Shown here in pieces: positions 10,701 to 21,293 of a DNA stretch of 64,000 bases (the stretch's first letter is position 1; each line of letters begins with the position of its first letter). Origin of the DNA: Macrophomina tecta (lineage: Eukaryota; Ascomycota; Dothideomycetes; Botryosphaeriales; Botryosphaeriaceae); contig JAKSGN010000036.1 of assembly GCA_024180945.1 (NCBI GenBank), forward strand, positions 1 to 64,000. The letters run 5' to 3'. Both the position numbers and the translations under genes were made by a program. The notes below the pieces were generated by a model that was not told the origin of the DNA, made no database searches, and saw only the letters and a list, made by a program, of their open reading frames with translations.

Positions 10701-12836
10701 CCGTTCTGCATAATCTGCTCGAACAACCACGACCTCCCGTCCACGGGGAATCTGTTGCGCTGATCCTGCAAAAAATTCCACCCTCGACGGCCGTTTGTCG
10801 GGTCGTCATGCATCGAATGCCACGGCACCGCGGGCACCTCCCGCCGGCTTTTGCAAAACAACAAATCCTCCACCAACACCTGCGCCGTCGTCTGTGCCAA
10901 CCGGTGCACCATACCGCGGAACTGTGCCATGCTGAACGATACGTTCTTGTACTCCAACACGTCCCTGTTCCTCCACCCAACGTGCCCCTTCGCCGTCGTG
11001 TTGAAATGAATCTTCATCCCGTATGCCCGCAAATCCAACCACCACTGCATCGGGCTGTCGCTGCCGCGGACCATGAAATCGTCCATCATCTTGTTCACCC
11101 ACTGCAAACTGCTCCTGCCGAGCTGTCCGGTCCGGTCGTTGCGGCTGTTGCTCCTACTACCGCCACCACTACTTCCGCCGCTTGCCCCCGCCGCTGCCGC
11201 TGCCCCCGCCGCTGCCGCCGCCGCTGCTGCTGCTGCTGCTGCTGCTGCTTTCATACCCGCTATCCTCGAAATTGCACGGCCTTGCGCTCGGGCTATACCG
11301 CTCGTCCTCCTCCGCCGGGGTTGCGATTTCAAATGCTTTCTGAATCACCATGAAATGCGCCACCTTCATCAACGCCGACAAAATCGACGTGTACGTGTCC
11401 GGGCCTCTCCAACTATCACCCATCGGGTCAACCCCCAATACGGCTGCGGCGCACACCGACGCGCTTTCGTACTCGCACGCGGCGAATCGCTGATTTAACA
11501 ACTCCATGCAAAAATCCAAACACGCGCGTTGAATGCGGGTTAACTTCTGCGGTTGACTACTGTCGTCATCATCGCCGTCGCCGTTATCGTCGCTCTCGTC
11601 GGCTTCATCGGTTTCTTTGTTATCGGTATTGCTGGTTTCTTCATCGTCATCGTCGTTTTCTTCGTCCTCGGTTCCGCTGCCGTCTTCCCCCCCTTTCCCT
11701 CCTGCTACCTTCTCGGCCTCATTCATCAATCTGATAAATGCCTCCTCTTGACTGCGGGTGAACCTGTACCCCGGGCTGTCCCAATCGTGCTCCCGCTGCG
11801 TCCTGATGAAAAACATTAATATCTGCTCCCACGGCCGGACCCGGTCCTTGATCGACTCCTCGTCTAAATACGGCTGCAACGGCTGATACCGGTTCTGATA
11901 CTTCTCCGTCCTGATCGCCTGCATCCGCATCGATACGCCTGCCCTTTTCGCCACGCTCTTCTGACTGATGCGGGCAACGTCCTCCATCGCCTGCCACACC
12001 GTCATCTCAATCGGCTTGTACGGGTCGTCTTCTTCTTCTTCGTCGTCGCCGGGGGCCCTCCACCTCCTCTTGTTTTTGTTGTCATCGCCGCCACCCGGCT
12101 CCCTGACGGCCCGCAATAAATCCTCGCGGTTCTTGTTGACCAAATACTGCTGCCACTTCGTCCGGTCCAACCACGGGTTCGCCTGATCCCTCTCGGCGTC
12201 CTGAATGATCGCGGCTGCCGCCTTCTCGGCCTCTTCGAGTTGTTTCTGCATCTGCTGCCACACCCGGGTCCACGTCGCCCTGCTGCCGCGGTCATCCCCT
12301 TCATTGCGGCTGCGCCGGGCCTGATGTTCGCTTGCGTCCTCCTCCGACTGCTGCACCTCAAAATACTGCGACCCGTGCCGGCTGGTGAAAAATCTTTGAC
12401 AATGAACGGGTTTCGCCCCCTCCCAAAACCGTCTCTCTACTCTATCGCTCTTGCTCTTACCTGACCCTCCTCCGGCCCGGCTGCCGCCTGCTGACCACTG
12501 ATGCTCGTTCCGCCAATGCTTCTTTATCGTCACCTTGTCCCGGCAAATATACGCGCACCTACCTGCCTCTAACCGGCATAACAACCCATCTTCGTGCAAC
12601 GGCAACTCCGGAATCGGTCTGCTGACGCTCTGCGGCACCTCAAACTGCCCGGGGAATCTGATCAATCGGGGCCACGCCCTGACCTCGTCTCCAATGACCT
12701 CCGCCTCCTTCCCGGGCATGCCGTGATGCTTGCCCTGTAAATGCCCCTCCACCTGATCCGGCCACACGGCGTGCCTGCACTCCTTGCACACCGCGACCTG
12801 ATGCTCCGCCAAATGATAAAAATGCTCGTTTGCCAT
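7790..12836 (-). CDS. TLH copy 3: near-complete zinc-finger / recombinase-like / RecQ helicase with one frameshift
   Basis: Two overlapping frames, 12836-11169 (555 codons) and 11332-7790, make one protein of roughly 1680 residues if joined. N-terminal part: zinc-finger pattern C17, C20, H32, H37/H38, a second C-x3-C...H-x4-H finger, then CQRFFTSRHGSQYFEV (OrsD/DUF3505-like) and a long acidic tract. Middle part: GGQPGRGPE, RYHKG, AYRDIAIAIS and GHTSHVAGIIYAR, the ordered residues of a tyrosine recombinase. C-terminal part: RecQ motifs PTGAGKS (Lys codon at 9509-9511), VDECH, TATLP, ATSALGMGIDIP and QESGRAGRDG. A cysteine set with the spacing of the RecQ zinc module follows (Cys codons from 8587 down), then an E/R-rich coiled coil and a Cys-rich tail. 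The frame slips in the Ser/Gly-Ala repeat at about 11150-11260. RecQ enzymes unwind DNA 3' to 5'; TLH genes are known from many fungal chromosome ends. Confidence 0.88.
10200..10315 (-). repeat. CAG/CAA-type trinucleotide tract coding a Q/R-rich linker in TLH copy 3
   Basis: Repeated 15-bp units (ctgttgttgcctctg on the + strand) encode QQQQR repeats that split the recombinase-like domain. The equivalent place in TLH copy 2 (about 2990-3080) encodes QQQEQ repeats from ctgctcctg-type units, so the tract has expanded independently in each copy. Confidence 0.8.
11150..11260 (-). repeat. GCT/GCC repeat tract carrying the TLH copy 3 frameshift
   Basis: Runs of gct and gcc triplets. One frame reads Ser/Gly (SSSSSSSSSGGGSGGG), the other Ala. 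The upstream frame stops at 11169 and the downstream frame carries the rest of the protein. The offset equals one extra base (or two missing). TLH copy 2 has a shorter, in-frame Ser/Gly tract here. An assembly error in the repeat is a real alternative. Confidence 0.7.
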
Positions 12837-13500
12837 TGTTGATGTCTGTTCGCGGGACGCGAAAAACGTTTTGAACGGGTTGATCGGGCTAAACGGGCGC
12901 TCGAATACGCTCCTTTTTTTAAATGCGACGCGGTATCGCGCACCCCTGTTCGCGCCTGAATAAACTTAGTTAACCCTACTTTGAATCAACCTTACCCTAA
13001 ATCAACCCTACTTTGAATCCACTCTACTGAATCCACTCTGCTGAATCCACTCTACTGAATCCACTCTACTAAATGCACCCAACTGAACCCACTGCATTCT
13101 AAATCTCCCCTTGTGACGGGGCGCTCACCTTTTCGGTTTTTGAAATGCCATCGTGTCTGCAACCCTAACCCTATTCTGTGCGGCGAGCTTTTGATTTTCC
13201 AAACCGTCGCGCTGGTCCGCGCGCGCACCCGCAGCTTGCGCACCCCATTAAACTTACCCTAAGTTACCCTATCTCACCAATTATGCCCGAACGGACGGTC
13301 GCATCGGCATACTTCTCAATATAATTTTGATCGGGCAGGTGCGCTCTATTATATATCTCAATTTGACGTAAATCCGGCTTCCTTTCTGAGTCGACCCTAC
13401 CCTGAGTCGACCGTACTATCCGCCAGGAAACTACCCGACGAACTTGTATGAGAGCTCAGTCGACCCTTATAGCAGTAGACTCAACTTTTTTGGTTAGAGT
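12837..13500. repeat. TLH copy 3 5' flank, diverged and partly RIP-mutated
   Basis: Shares the plan of the other TLH flanks: gcgcgcacccg and acttaccctaagttaccc stretches, a telomere-like tract (13161-13174) and, at about 13447-13495, a degraded hairpin unit (gagctcagtcgacccttatagcagtagactcaac). The decay rises toward the right, where the RIP block starts. The flank also holds four copies of a 16-bp repeat at 13012-13076. Confidence 0.7.
13012..13076 (+). repeat. Short tandem repeat, 16-bp unit
   Basis: About four copies of ctgaatccactctact upstream of TLH copy 3. No function is evident. Confidence 0.8.
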
Positions 13501-14713
13501 AACTATTCGCCTAACCGGAAATTTATCCCGGCCGCTTAGCCCGAGAAGCTCTAGGATCTTTTCTTTAACTGTCTTATTTACTTCTTAGAAAAGCGTACTG
13601 TCCGCCGACGACAACGTCGTTAACTCTACCTATATCTAGCTATAGTTGTTTAGTAGGGTTGGGTCTTCTCGGTTAGCCCTAAGCTTAATATATAGGTGCG
13701 GTAGTAGTGCTTCTACGTTTTTCTTAAGTTAGCTTCGGGCGCGTCTAAGGGGTTAAAAAAGCTAAAATGGCTCTGCGCACCTTTATTATATATATCGCAG
13801 ATTTACTATCGCTTATCGCCTATTAGTATTAACTTCTATAGTAGTTCTTTTAGAGCTTCTACTTAGTAGTTACCCACTATAAGCTCCGCCTTCTTTTCGG
13901 TTACTATAATCTATTCGTTAAAGGACGGCTATCCCGCCTTATTTCCCCCCATATCGGCCTACTCTCGCGGGTTGTCGCGCCTTCCTCGTTCCCGTCCGGA
14001 CTAAATATAATCTAATATCTTCCGGACGTCTTCTTTATTATAGGCTAGCCGTAATCGGTTCGCCGATGCTTTCCGAAGCACGCTCTACTCTATAAAGATT
14101 TCGTAGAGTCTTCGTTTATGCGCGCTGTTGATGGGCCTATTAACGCCAACGCTCTAAGTTAGTATGAGCGCATCGATGGGAAACTTTATTATTATAAGCC
14201 TATAAGGCTCTGCCTACTCGCGTATAGACTTTATCTCCTTTACCCGAGAAGTATTAGAACTGTAATTCTACGATCTTTTAACTACTCGTTTCTTTCTCGC
14301 CCCGTCGGCGGCGCCGTCGACCGTGGATGGATTTTAACATTTTATAGTGTTAATAGCCTTGCTAGATGAGTATATAACTATACTTTTCCGGAAGAGTAAA
14401 TTCGAGAGACGCTCTTACCTTATATACCCTAATTAGGGGGCCTGCAGGGGTCCGAGGCAACTAAGCGAAACCGGTGCGATTAGCGATAACCGTACTAATC
14501 TTAGTCTAGGACCGACGATCTTCCCCCGGGGGAAACAACTCTATTAGACGGAACGAGCTACGCTTCCCCTAGGGGTAGGCTCTTAATTAAGACTAAACTT
14601 AGGCTTACCCCCGGGATAAGTCTCCCTTATCCCCTAGGAGAAGAAATCCTCTTTACTATTACGAAGTTTTATACCCTAGAGAAAGCCTCTATGTGCGGAT
14701 AGATCTTCTACTT

Positions 14714-14905
14714 TCCCCGGGGGCAACGCTCTTTCTTTCCCCGGGGGCAACGCTCTTCCCCCGGGGGCAAACCTCTTTCTTCCCCCGGGGGCAAACTTCT
14801 TTCTTCCCCCGGGGGTAAACCTCTTTCTTCCCCCGGGGGCAAACCTCTTCCTTCCCCCGGGGGTAAACCCTTCTCCCAGGGGCAAACCTCTTTCTTCCCC
14901 CGGGG
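14714..14905 (+). repeat. Minisatellite built on a cccccggggg palindrome, 24-bp unit
   Basis: Seven to eight copies of a unit of the form ttcccccgggggcaaacctctttc, some shortened. Further single cccccggggg or cccctagggg motifs lie at 14520-14640. The minus-strand frame across it reads repeats of FAPGGRKR but is a by-product of the repeat. The array seems to be part of a decayed LTR whose end lies at 15039. Confidence 0.85.
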
Positions 14906-14939
14906 GATAACTTAACCCTATACTACCACTACTATTTAT

Positions 14940-15039
14940 ACCTATAGAATTTTAATTTTTTATTCTTCTCTTATTCTTTAAGGTAAATCCTTTAGCTATC
15001 TAACCCTACTAGGCAATTTTAAAGCCTAGCGGTATTATA
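14940..15039 (+). repeat. 3' end of a family-1-like gypsy LTR
   Basis: The text cttattctttaaggtaaatc...ctatctaaccctactagg...aaagcctag...ggtattata matches the last ~100 bp of the LTR at 31187-31965, with an internal gap. It ends in ata, a RIP product of the usual aca. The LTR start may be tgttaatag at 14348, but this is not supported by a target-site duplication. Confidence 0.6.
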
Positions 15040-15510
15040 AAGTAGAAGGTAGGTAAGCTAGTTAAGATAAGAATAGTTCTTTTTATATAAAGAATAGGAC
15101 TTTAATAGGCGGCTTAAGAAGAGGGCTCTAATTAGTATATTAGAAGAACGCCCTCTACTAAGAATAGACTTTATAATATGGCTATAAGAGTATAATAAAT
15201 ACTACTTCGTAGCGTACTTACGGGGTGCGTAGAAGTAGTAATTTACCCTTATTAGAAGAAAGTTTAACGATATTCGAATACTACTTCGTGGCGCACTTAT
15301 AAGGTGCGTAAAAGTGGTAATTCTTCTTCTTTTTTTAAAATAGATTCTTTTAGTTTTATTACTCTATTCGGTCGCCTATAAGACGCTATATAATAGAGTT
15401 GTTTTAGACTCTTTTTTTACCCCTTCTTATCTCTTATACGGGTTTAGCCGCCTTTATTCTCTAGCTTATTAGACGCTCTTCTACGGAGCGTCCCTCCTAT
15501 TAATAAATTT
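15040..15510 (+). repeat. Dispersed repeat shared with 57583-57990
   Basis: Segments such as tttttacccc, cttatctcttatacgggttt and gcttattagacgctcttc...gagcgtccctcc recur, diverged, at 57860-57990. It contains two hairpins: arms tactacttc/gaagtagta at 15200-15240, and a related pair at 15280-15319. No coding sequence is seen. It could be a non-autonomous element or the arms of a larger repeat. Confidence 0.6.
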
Positions 15511-15638
15511 AGAGCCTAACGCGGGGGGCTAGTATAGCTATTAAATAGTCGTAAGGCTCGTAGCAAGTACTTTAAAAAAGAAAAAGAGCTTAGAAACGTA
15601 TAAAGATACGAGGAAAATTTAGTATTAAAGGCTGGGGG

Positions 15639-15662
15639 ACTTATATCTAGCTAGGTATAAGT
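15639..15662. repeat. 24-bp palindrome, occurrence 1
   Basis: Near-perfect palindrome, consensus half acttatacctag followed by its reverse complement. Other occurrences: 19426-19449, 23714-23737 and 23764-23787. Confidence 0.8.
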
Positions 15663-18600
15663 CTTCCTAAGAAAATTAGTTTAACCCTAAAGAGACGTAG
15701 CCCGAGTATTATCCTATATAGAAGTAACTTAGGTTACGGTTCTTTTAAAGATCTTAAGAATAGTTCTACTTTATCGTAGACGACTACGAATAAGAAGCGT
15801 CCTACGAAGATATATAAAAATAATAGAATAGCGACCGCGTATTTTATCTAGCTATAGTTTATCGCCTTTAGAGTCGAAATCTATATTACTAAGAATAGCC
15901 TTGCCGAGCTTATTATTAATAACTCGGGTGCGGATAGAGACTTTATAAAAAGACTTTATTATCTTATACTAGGAATAATAATAGGATTTAGATTTTTGTT
16001 TTATTTATTAGTATATAAGTTTTTAGACTGCTACCTTTGTGGGCGTATAATAGTTAGTAGTAATTCGGATTTATTAGAACTAAAAGATTTACTAAATCTA
16101 AGAAACCGATCTATTATTCTTTAAGTAGCTTAATTAATAGGCGACCCTATAGATTTCTCTAGTATAAAGATAAGCGATAACCCTACGCCGCCTATAGTAG
16201 TAGTATTCTAGAATGACTAAGCCGCTTCGCCGCGTATAAGTACTATAACGAGCGAAAACGAATAGATCTTTCTTACTTTTAACTAGCTTCGTTAATTATT
16301 AAGGAAAAGCTTAACGGGTATTTAGTATAGTAAGACTTTTTTAATATCTAGTTTAAGGAACGCACCCATCTTTAATAAAACTAATACGTTAAAGTTCTTT
16401 AAGAACTTTAAGTATCTTACTAATAATAATAGCTACTCGAAGAGCGAAATAGTAGAGCGCGTGCCGTACTACTATAAGAACTTTATTACGGAGTCTATTA
16501 GAAAGACACGCGTATTTAAAGACTATAATTAGAAAGCCTTAAAAAGGTCTATACTATACAAATACCGGAACTACGATAAACGCGAAACGTTATTCCATAA
16601 GGAAATACTATACGAGTACGTAAAGCGTAAAAACTAAAAAGAGTAGAGAGAGATTATATCGGGGCTATAATAGTACTTAGTTTTTTTCTATACGATTTCT
16701 TAGAGTCTCTTAGAGAAAGGTAAGATTTTTTTTTAAGAGTAGACTAAGCTATTTCTATAAGAAATACTACGAGAAATATTAGTATTTCTTTTTAAAGAAT
16801 ATCGAATCGACTAGAGAAGCTCGTATATCTATAACTATAAGATAATTAGGACTCGACTAGACGAAGAGCTTATATTAAAAGAATCTTATACGAAGCTTCT
16901 TAGAAAGGACTAGTACGTTAATCTTACCCCGCTCGGAATACTTAGAAGTATAGGGAACCGAAAGAAGCGTGCTAATATACGAAAGGCTAAGTCTATTATT
17001 TAAACTAGTCTACTATATTAACGGACGGCCCCTTAATAGACTTTATTAAACCCGAGGATACCGACTAATAAGAAAGTTAATACTCTAGCTAAGTAACTTA
17101 AGAACCTAATAATTAGTACGGGAAAGTACTTTTCGATTACTTTAGCTAAGGAAATTTTAGATAAGGTCCCGAACTATCTAATTCGCGATAATATTCTATT
17201 AAGAGTGCGCTTTATAATTAAGCTCGTATTCGATTACTTACGGGATTAATTCGATGCACCTAGAGGAAATAGGGGTAACCCTTAGAGCTAAAACTTTAGC
17301 TTAGGGCCGCCTAATAATAGCTATTACTACGGTGGGTGCGGGAAAAAACACCGTTGGCCTAAGAAGTATATAGATATAGTGCGCGGTCGAGACTAAGGCC
17401 GTTAGTATTAGAACGATAGATAATAATTCTTTTTTAGGCGGTCGTACGGTCTAACGAATCGGCCGTTAGCTTTAGGCTATAATAATAAGCTTTAAACGCT
17501 TAAGGCTAAAGCGACGGAAGGAGGTTATTCTAAGAAAGATAAAAAATCCGTAATAATTAAAAATATTCTAAATACTAACTGCTTCTAGATAGATAACGAG
17601 TTAGATATAAAGAACTTTAAACTCTAGACTAACGCGTAAGATATTTTTAGTTTAGATTTTAATAAGAACCTAGTACGGGTAATACGGAAATAGCTAAACC
17701 GCGCTAGTAAGAAAAAGAGACCGATGCCTAACGAAGATATTAGAAAGAAGTACCTAGGTACTATTAAAGGGTTTAGGCCCGGACGTATCTAGGAAATTAA
17801 TAATAATAAGGTGGGAAGAATACTAGAGAAACGAGTAAGAGAAGTAGAGAATTCTACGCGAGGTAAGCTAAGTACTACTATAAAGCCTTCGCGTAATTAG
17901 TATACGCCTAAGGACCGTAGAACGAGTTCGGAAAGATTATAGACCTTACCCGCTATAGAGAACTAGCTAGAAGATATTAGATTAATTATTAGTCTAGCTA
18001 CGTAAAGACTACTTAAGGTAATAGAGCCGTATAAAAAGCTCTTTCGGGTATACGCCGAATAGAATAAGGTATATAACGCGGTAAAGAAAGCTTAAAGCTC
18101 TAGATATAAAGTAATACGCTAGACGTAATTAGTAAAAGCGGCTTAGCTATACTTCTAGAAAACGGAGCTATAAGAAGTAGTAATATTATAATTAATAACT
18201 ATAAACTCGATAACGAGCCTAGAAAGAATAAGCGGCTCGAAAGCCTATAACTTATATAATACGATAGGCCGGGTGCTAACTACGAAGATATACTCTATTA
18301 ATAGAGGTTTAGTAGGCCTATATACGGGTTAGATAATTAATATTCTCTTTAATACTAGGTTAGAGGTAAACGTAATTTCTAAAAACGCGGCCGAGAAATA
18401 TAGCCTTTTTATAGAAATTCTACTAAAAAGAATTAAAACCTATAAGGTTATATCTATTACGGGTCTAGCGGTAGACTTTATTAAGTTTATTTCGTTTATC
18501 TATCTATAGCTTAGATCGTCGAACTTCCCGGTTACCTTCTTTATATTAGAGCGTAGTAGTATCGATACTATTATCGGTGCTTTATAGATATAGTTCGCTG

Positions 18601-18874
18601 GCTTCGGGCTATAGTATTAGACTAATAGAAGAGTTTTATATTAGATATACTTAATACTAAATAAGGTAAAGATTACCTTTTATACGAGTTAGCGCGATAA
18701 ATCGCTAGGCTACCGAAAGATTAATATTTAGCCGAGGATTAAAGAAGTAGACGATAAGGATAATAAAAAGTACCTAAAAGACTAAATAGAACCGGATATA
18801 TAGAAGTTTAGGCCTACGTAGCGACCTTAGTAAAGAATAAAGTTCTAGTAGAAGACGGCGATATAAAGTTATAG

Positions 18875-19320
18875 TATAACGAGCGGGCCTCTACCTCTAA
18901 GAATCTAAATACTAAAGAGAAAGAAAACCTATCGAGGGGTTTCCTTAAGTAGGTATAAGAAGAGGGTAAGAGCAAGTCGAATACGTAATAAGACTAAGTA
19001 CTACGTACGAAGACTATATTACTAATAGAGTTTAAATTCTATTATTAAAGTTAACTATAAAGGTTAAAGCTATCTAAGGAGTATAGTTTATATATAGTAG
19101 AAAAGTATAAATAATCTAGTAGTTTAGAGGTTTATTCTATCGATCCGTTAAATATTTAAACTAGTAGTTTATAAGTTTAGAGCGCCAAGTCTTTAAATAG
19201 TTAAACTAGGGGTTATATAACTCGTATAGCCCGTGCTTAGGGAATCGTTCTACGATTATATCTTCGCCCCGCTTATCTTCTTTCCTAACCTCTTAACCCC
19301 GTGAAGGCTGCGCCGTAATA
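18875..19320 (-). mobile_element. Solo LTR (family 4) inside E1, with target-site duplication
   Basis: 446 bp from tataacgagcggg (a mutated TGTAAC) to gcgccgtaata, flanked by tatag on both sides (18870-18874 and 19321-19325). It lies in the minus orientation of the LTR at 39866-40303, with which it shares a long, diverged match. It sits between the protease and reverse transcriptase regions of E1. Confidence 0.88.
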
Positions 19321-19425
19321 TATAGGCGTAGCGTTTTACGCCGATACGTATAGAGAATAAAGATAAAGACCCTCTAGAAGAGATAGTTAAGGCGAACTAA
19401 TAGAAAGGCGCCGAGGTACTAAAAG

Positions 19426-19449
19426 ACTTATACCTAGCTAGATATAAGT
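19426..19449. repeat. 24-bp palindrome, occurrence 2
   Basis: acttatacctag plus a near-perfect reverse complement (one mismatch). It lies inside the E1 pol linker, where it reads in frame as DLYLARYKS. Confidence 0.8.
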
Positions 19450-20911
19450 CTTTCGCCGAGAATACGCCGAACCTCGAGCACCCTCCCGTGAGTAAGAATA
19501 GTAAGTAGCGCGCGTAGATATATAATAATTTTTCTTTATCTCTCTTTATCTTAATCCGTTTTAATAATTTATCTATTGCGAACGATTCGTTTTAGCGTAG
19601 AAAGTTTAAGAAACTAAAAGAGAGGTTAATCCTCTAGAAAAACTAAGAAAAATAAGTAAGTATAATATATAAAAGAAAAGCTAATAAAGTATAACTAGTA
19701 GGTAATTCTAATCCGGATAGAAGCGTGTCCGAAATAAATTAGCCTTAGAAATAAGAGGCTATCGAACGAGAATAAGCTATTTCGGCTAGGCTACTAGACG
19801 GCCCCTACGATTACCTAGTTATTAAGAAGTTTAGTAAACTAGCGAGAGAAGCTCGCCTAATTCTAAAGCGGATTAAGAAACTAAATATTAGTAACATAGT
19901 AACTAAGTAAGAAAAAGAGCTGCTACTTAAGATACTCTTTAACCGTAAGTAGGCGTTATTCTAGACCTTTAAGAAAAAAGAAGAAATTAGTAGTAGAATT
20001 ATATTACCTGCTATAATTAAAACTATTCCGTATAAACCGTAGTAAGTAAAAGAAATTCGAGTCCCAAGAGCTTTTTAGAAGAAAGTTATTATAATACTAG
20101 AGAATAGACTAAAGAAAAAAGTTTTAGAGTATAGTAATTTCTCGTATTAAAACCTATTCTTTCTAGTAAAGAAGAAGAATAGAAAGTACCGCTTAATTAA
20201 TTTAGCGGTTAATATTAACCGCGTAATAATTAGGGACGTATACCCCCCTCTAAACGCTAATAAATTCGCGGAGTACTTCTTTAGAAAGAAGATTCTTAGT
20301 CTTTTAGACTTCTTTTCTAGGTATAACTAAATACCTCTAGCGAAGAAAAGCTAAGATTTAATAGCTTTTAATACTCTAATTAGTCTTTTGCATTATACGA
20401 CTATTTCGTAGAAAGCGACTAACTTGGTAGCGTAGTTTTAGCGCGCTATTATATTTATTCTTAAAGATTGTATTCTATAAAAGGCTCGAAACTATATTAA
20501 TAATATTATAGTCAACGGACTACGATCCGACTATAAAAATAAAGAAATTAAACTCGGTTTACGAAGGTTTATAGTTAAATATATCTAGAACCTTAATACT
20601 ACGCTTTACGATATAGAGAGAGCGGGCTATATAATCTTAGCGAAGAAGACGTACTTCTACTAAAAAAATATAGCTATTCTAGGCTATATATATAACGCTA
20701 ATAGGAGGCACCCTAATCTAAAGAAGATTAAGAAGATTCTAAACTAGCTATCTTATTAGAACCTATAAGAAGTACGCGAATTTCTTAGACTCTACGGTTA
20801 CTATCGAGTATAGGTATTTTACTATAATATAAGTACTAAACCATTATATAACCTTCTTAAGAAGAACGTCGTCTTTAAATAGACGAACGAGTACTAAAAA
20901 GCTATAAATAA

Positions 20912-21293
20912 TGTTACGCCGTTACTCTTTCTAGGGAGGTCGGGCGTATCGTCGGGTAGCGTAGGCTTTCGGGGGGCCGTAGCGGTAGGCAGGGAAGGGT
21001 CGCATGCAATATTAGGGTAAGAATTAATTAACAAGTTAACCACGAGGGTCCTAACTACTATAAACGAGTATAGTTTATATACATTAAGTAATTAGTGCGA
21101 TTAGTAGTAATCTATAGTATTAATCTACTAATTAGTACTAATCAGTGGTCCGAGCTTACTAAACGAGTATATAGTAGTCCGGCACATTAGTATCGGTAGG
21201 TATTCTACCGGATTTACTCCGAGCTAGTCACGTGGGCGGTAAGTAGGAGTAGGGTTCTATTATCCCGCCTTTTCAGGCGACTATACCGTAATA
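20912..21293 (+). mobile_element. Solo LTR (family-2-like) between RT and RNase H of E1
   Basis: 382 bp from tgttacgccgtt to accgtaata, flanked by the 5-bp duplication aataa (20907-20911 and 21294-21298). The first ~140 bp match the family-2 LTRs at 42149 and 56779 (gggaggtcgggcgtatcgtc, gtagcgtaggctttcgg). E1 coding sequence resumes directly after it. Confidence 0.9.

Noticed and set aside
11150..11332. An intron instead of a frameshift in TLH copy 3
   Set aside because: No convincing GT...branch...AG set is seen, and TLH copy 2 reads straight through the matching place.
1538..12836. TLH middle domain as a Starship captain (DUF3435)
   Set aside because: The ordered R/K/R/H/Y residues suggest a related fold, but overall layout and neighbours (OrsD-like fingers, RecQ) differ from captains, and no Starship cargo is seen.
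14676..14885. Minus-strand frame of PGGRKRF repeats
   Set aside because: Produced by the cccccggggg minisatellite; no flanking coding sequence.
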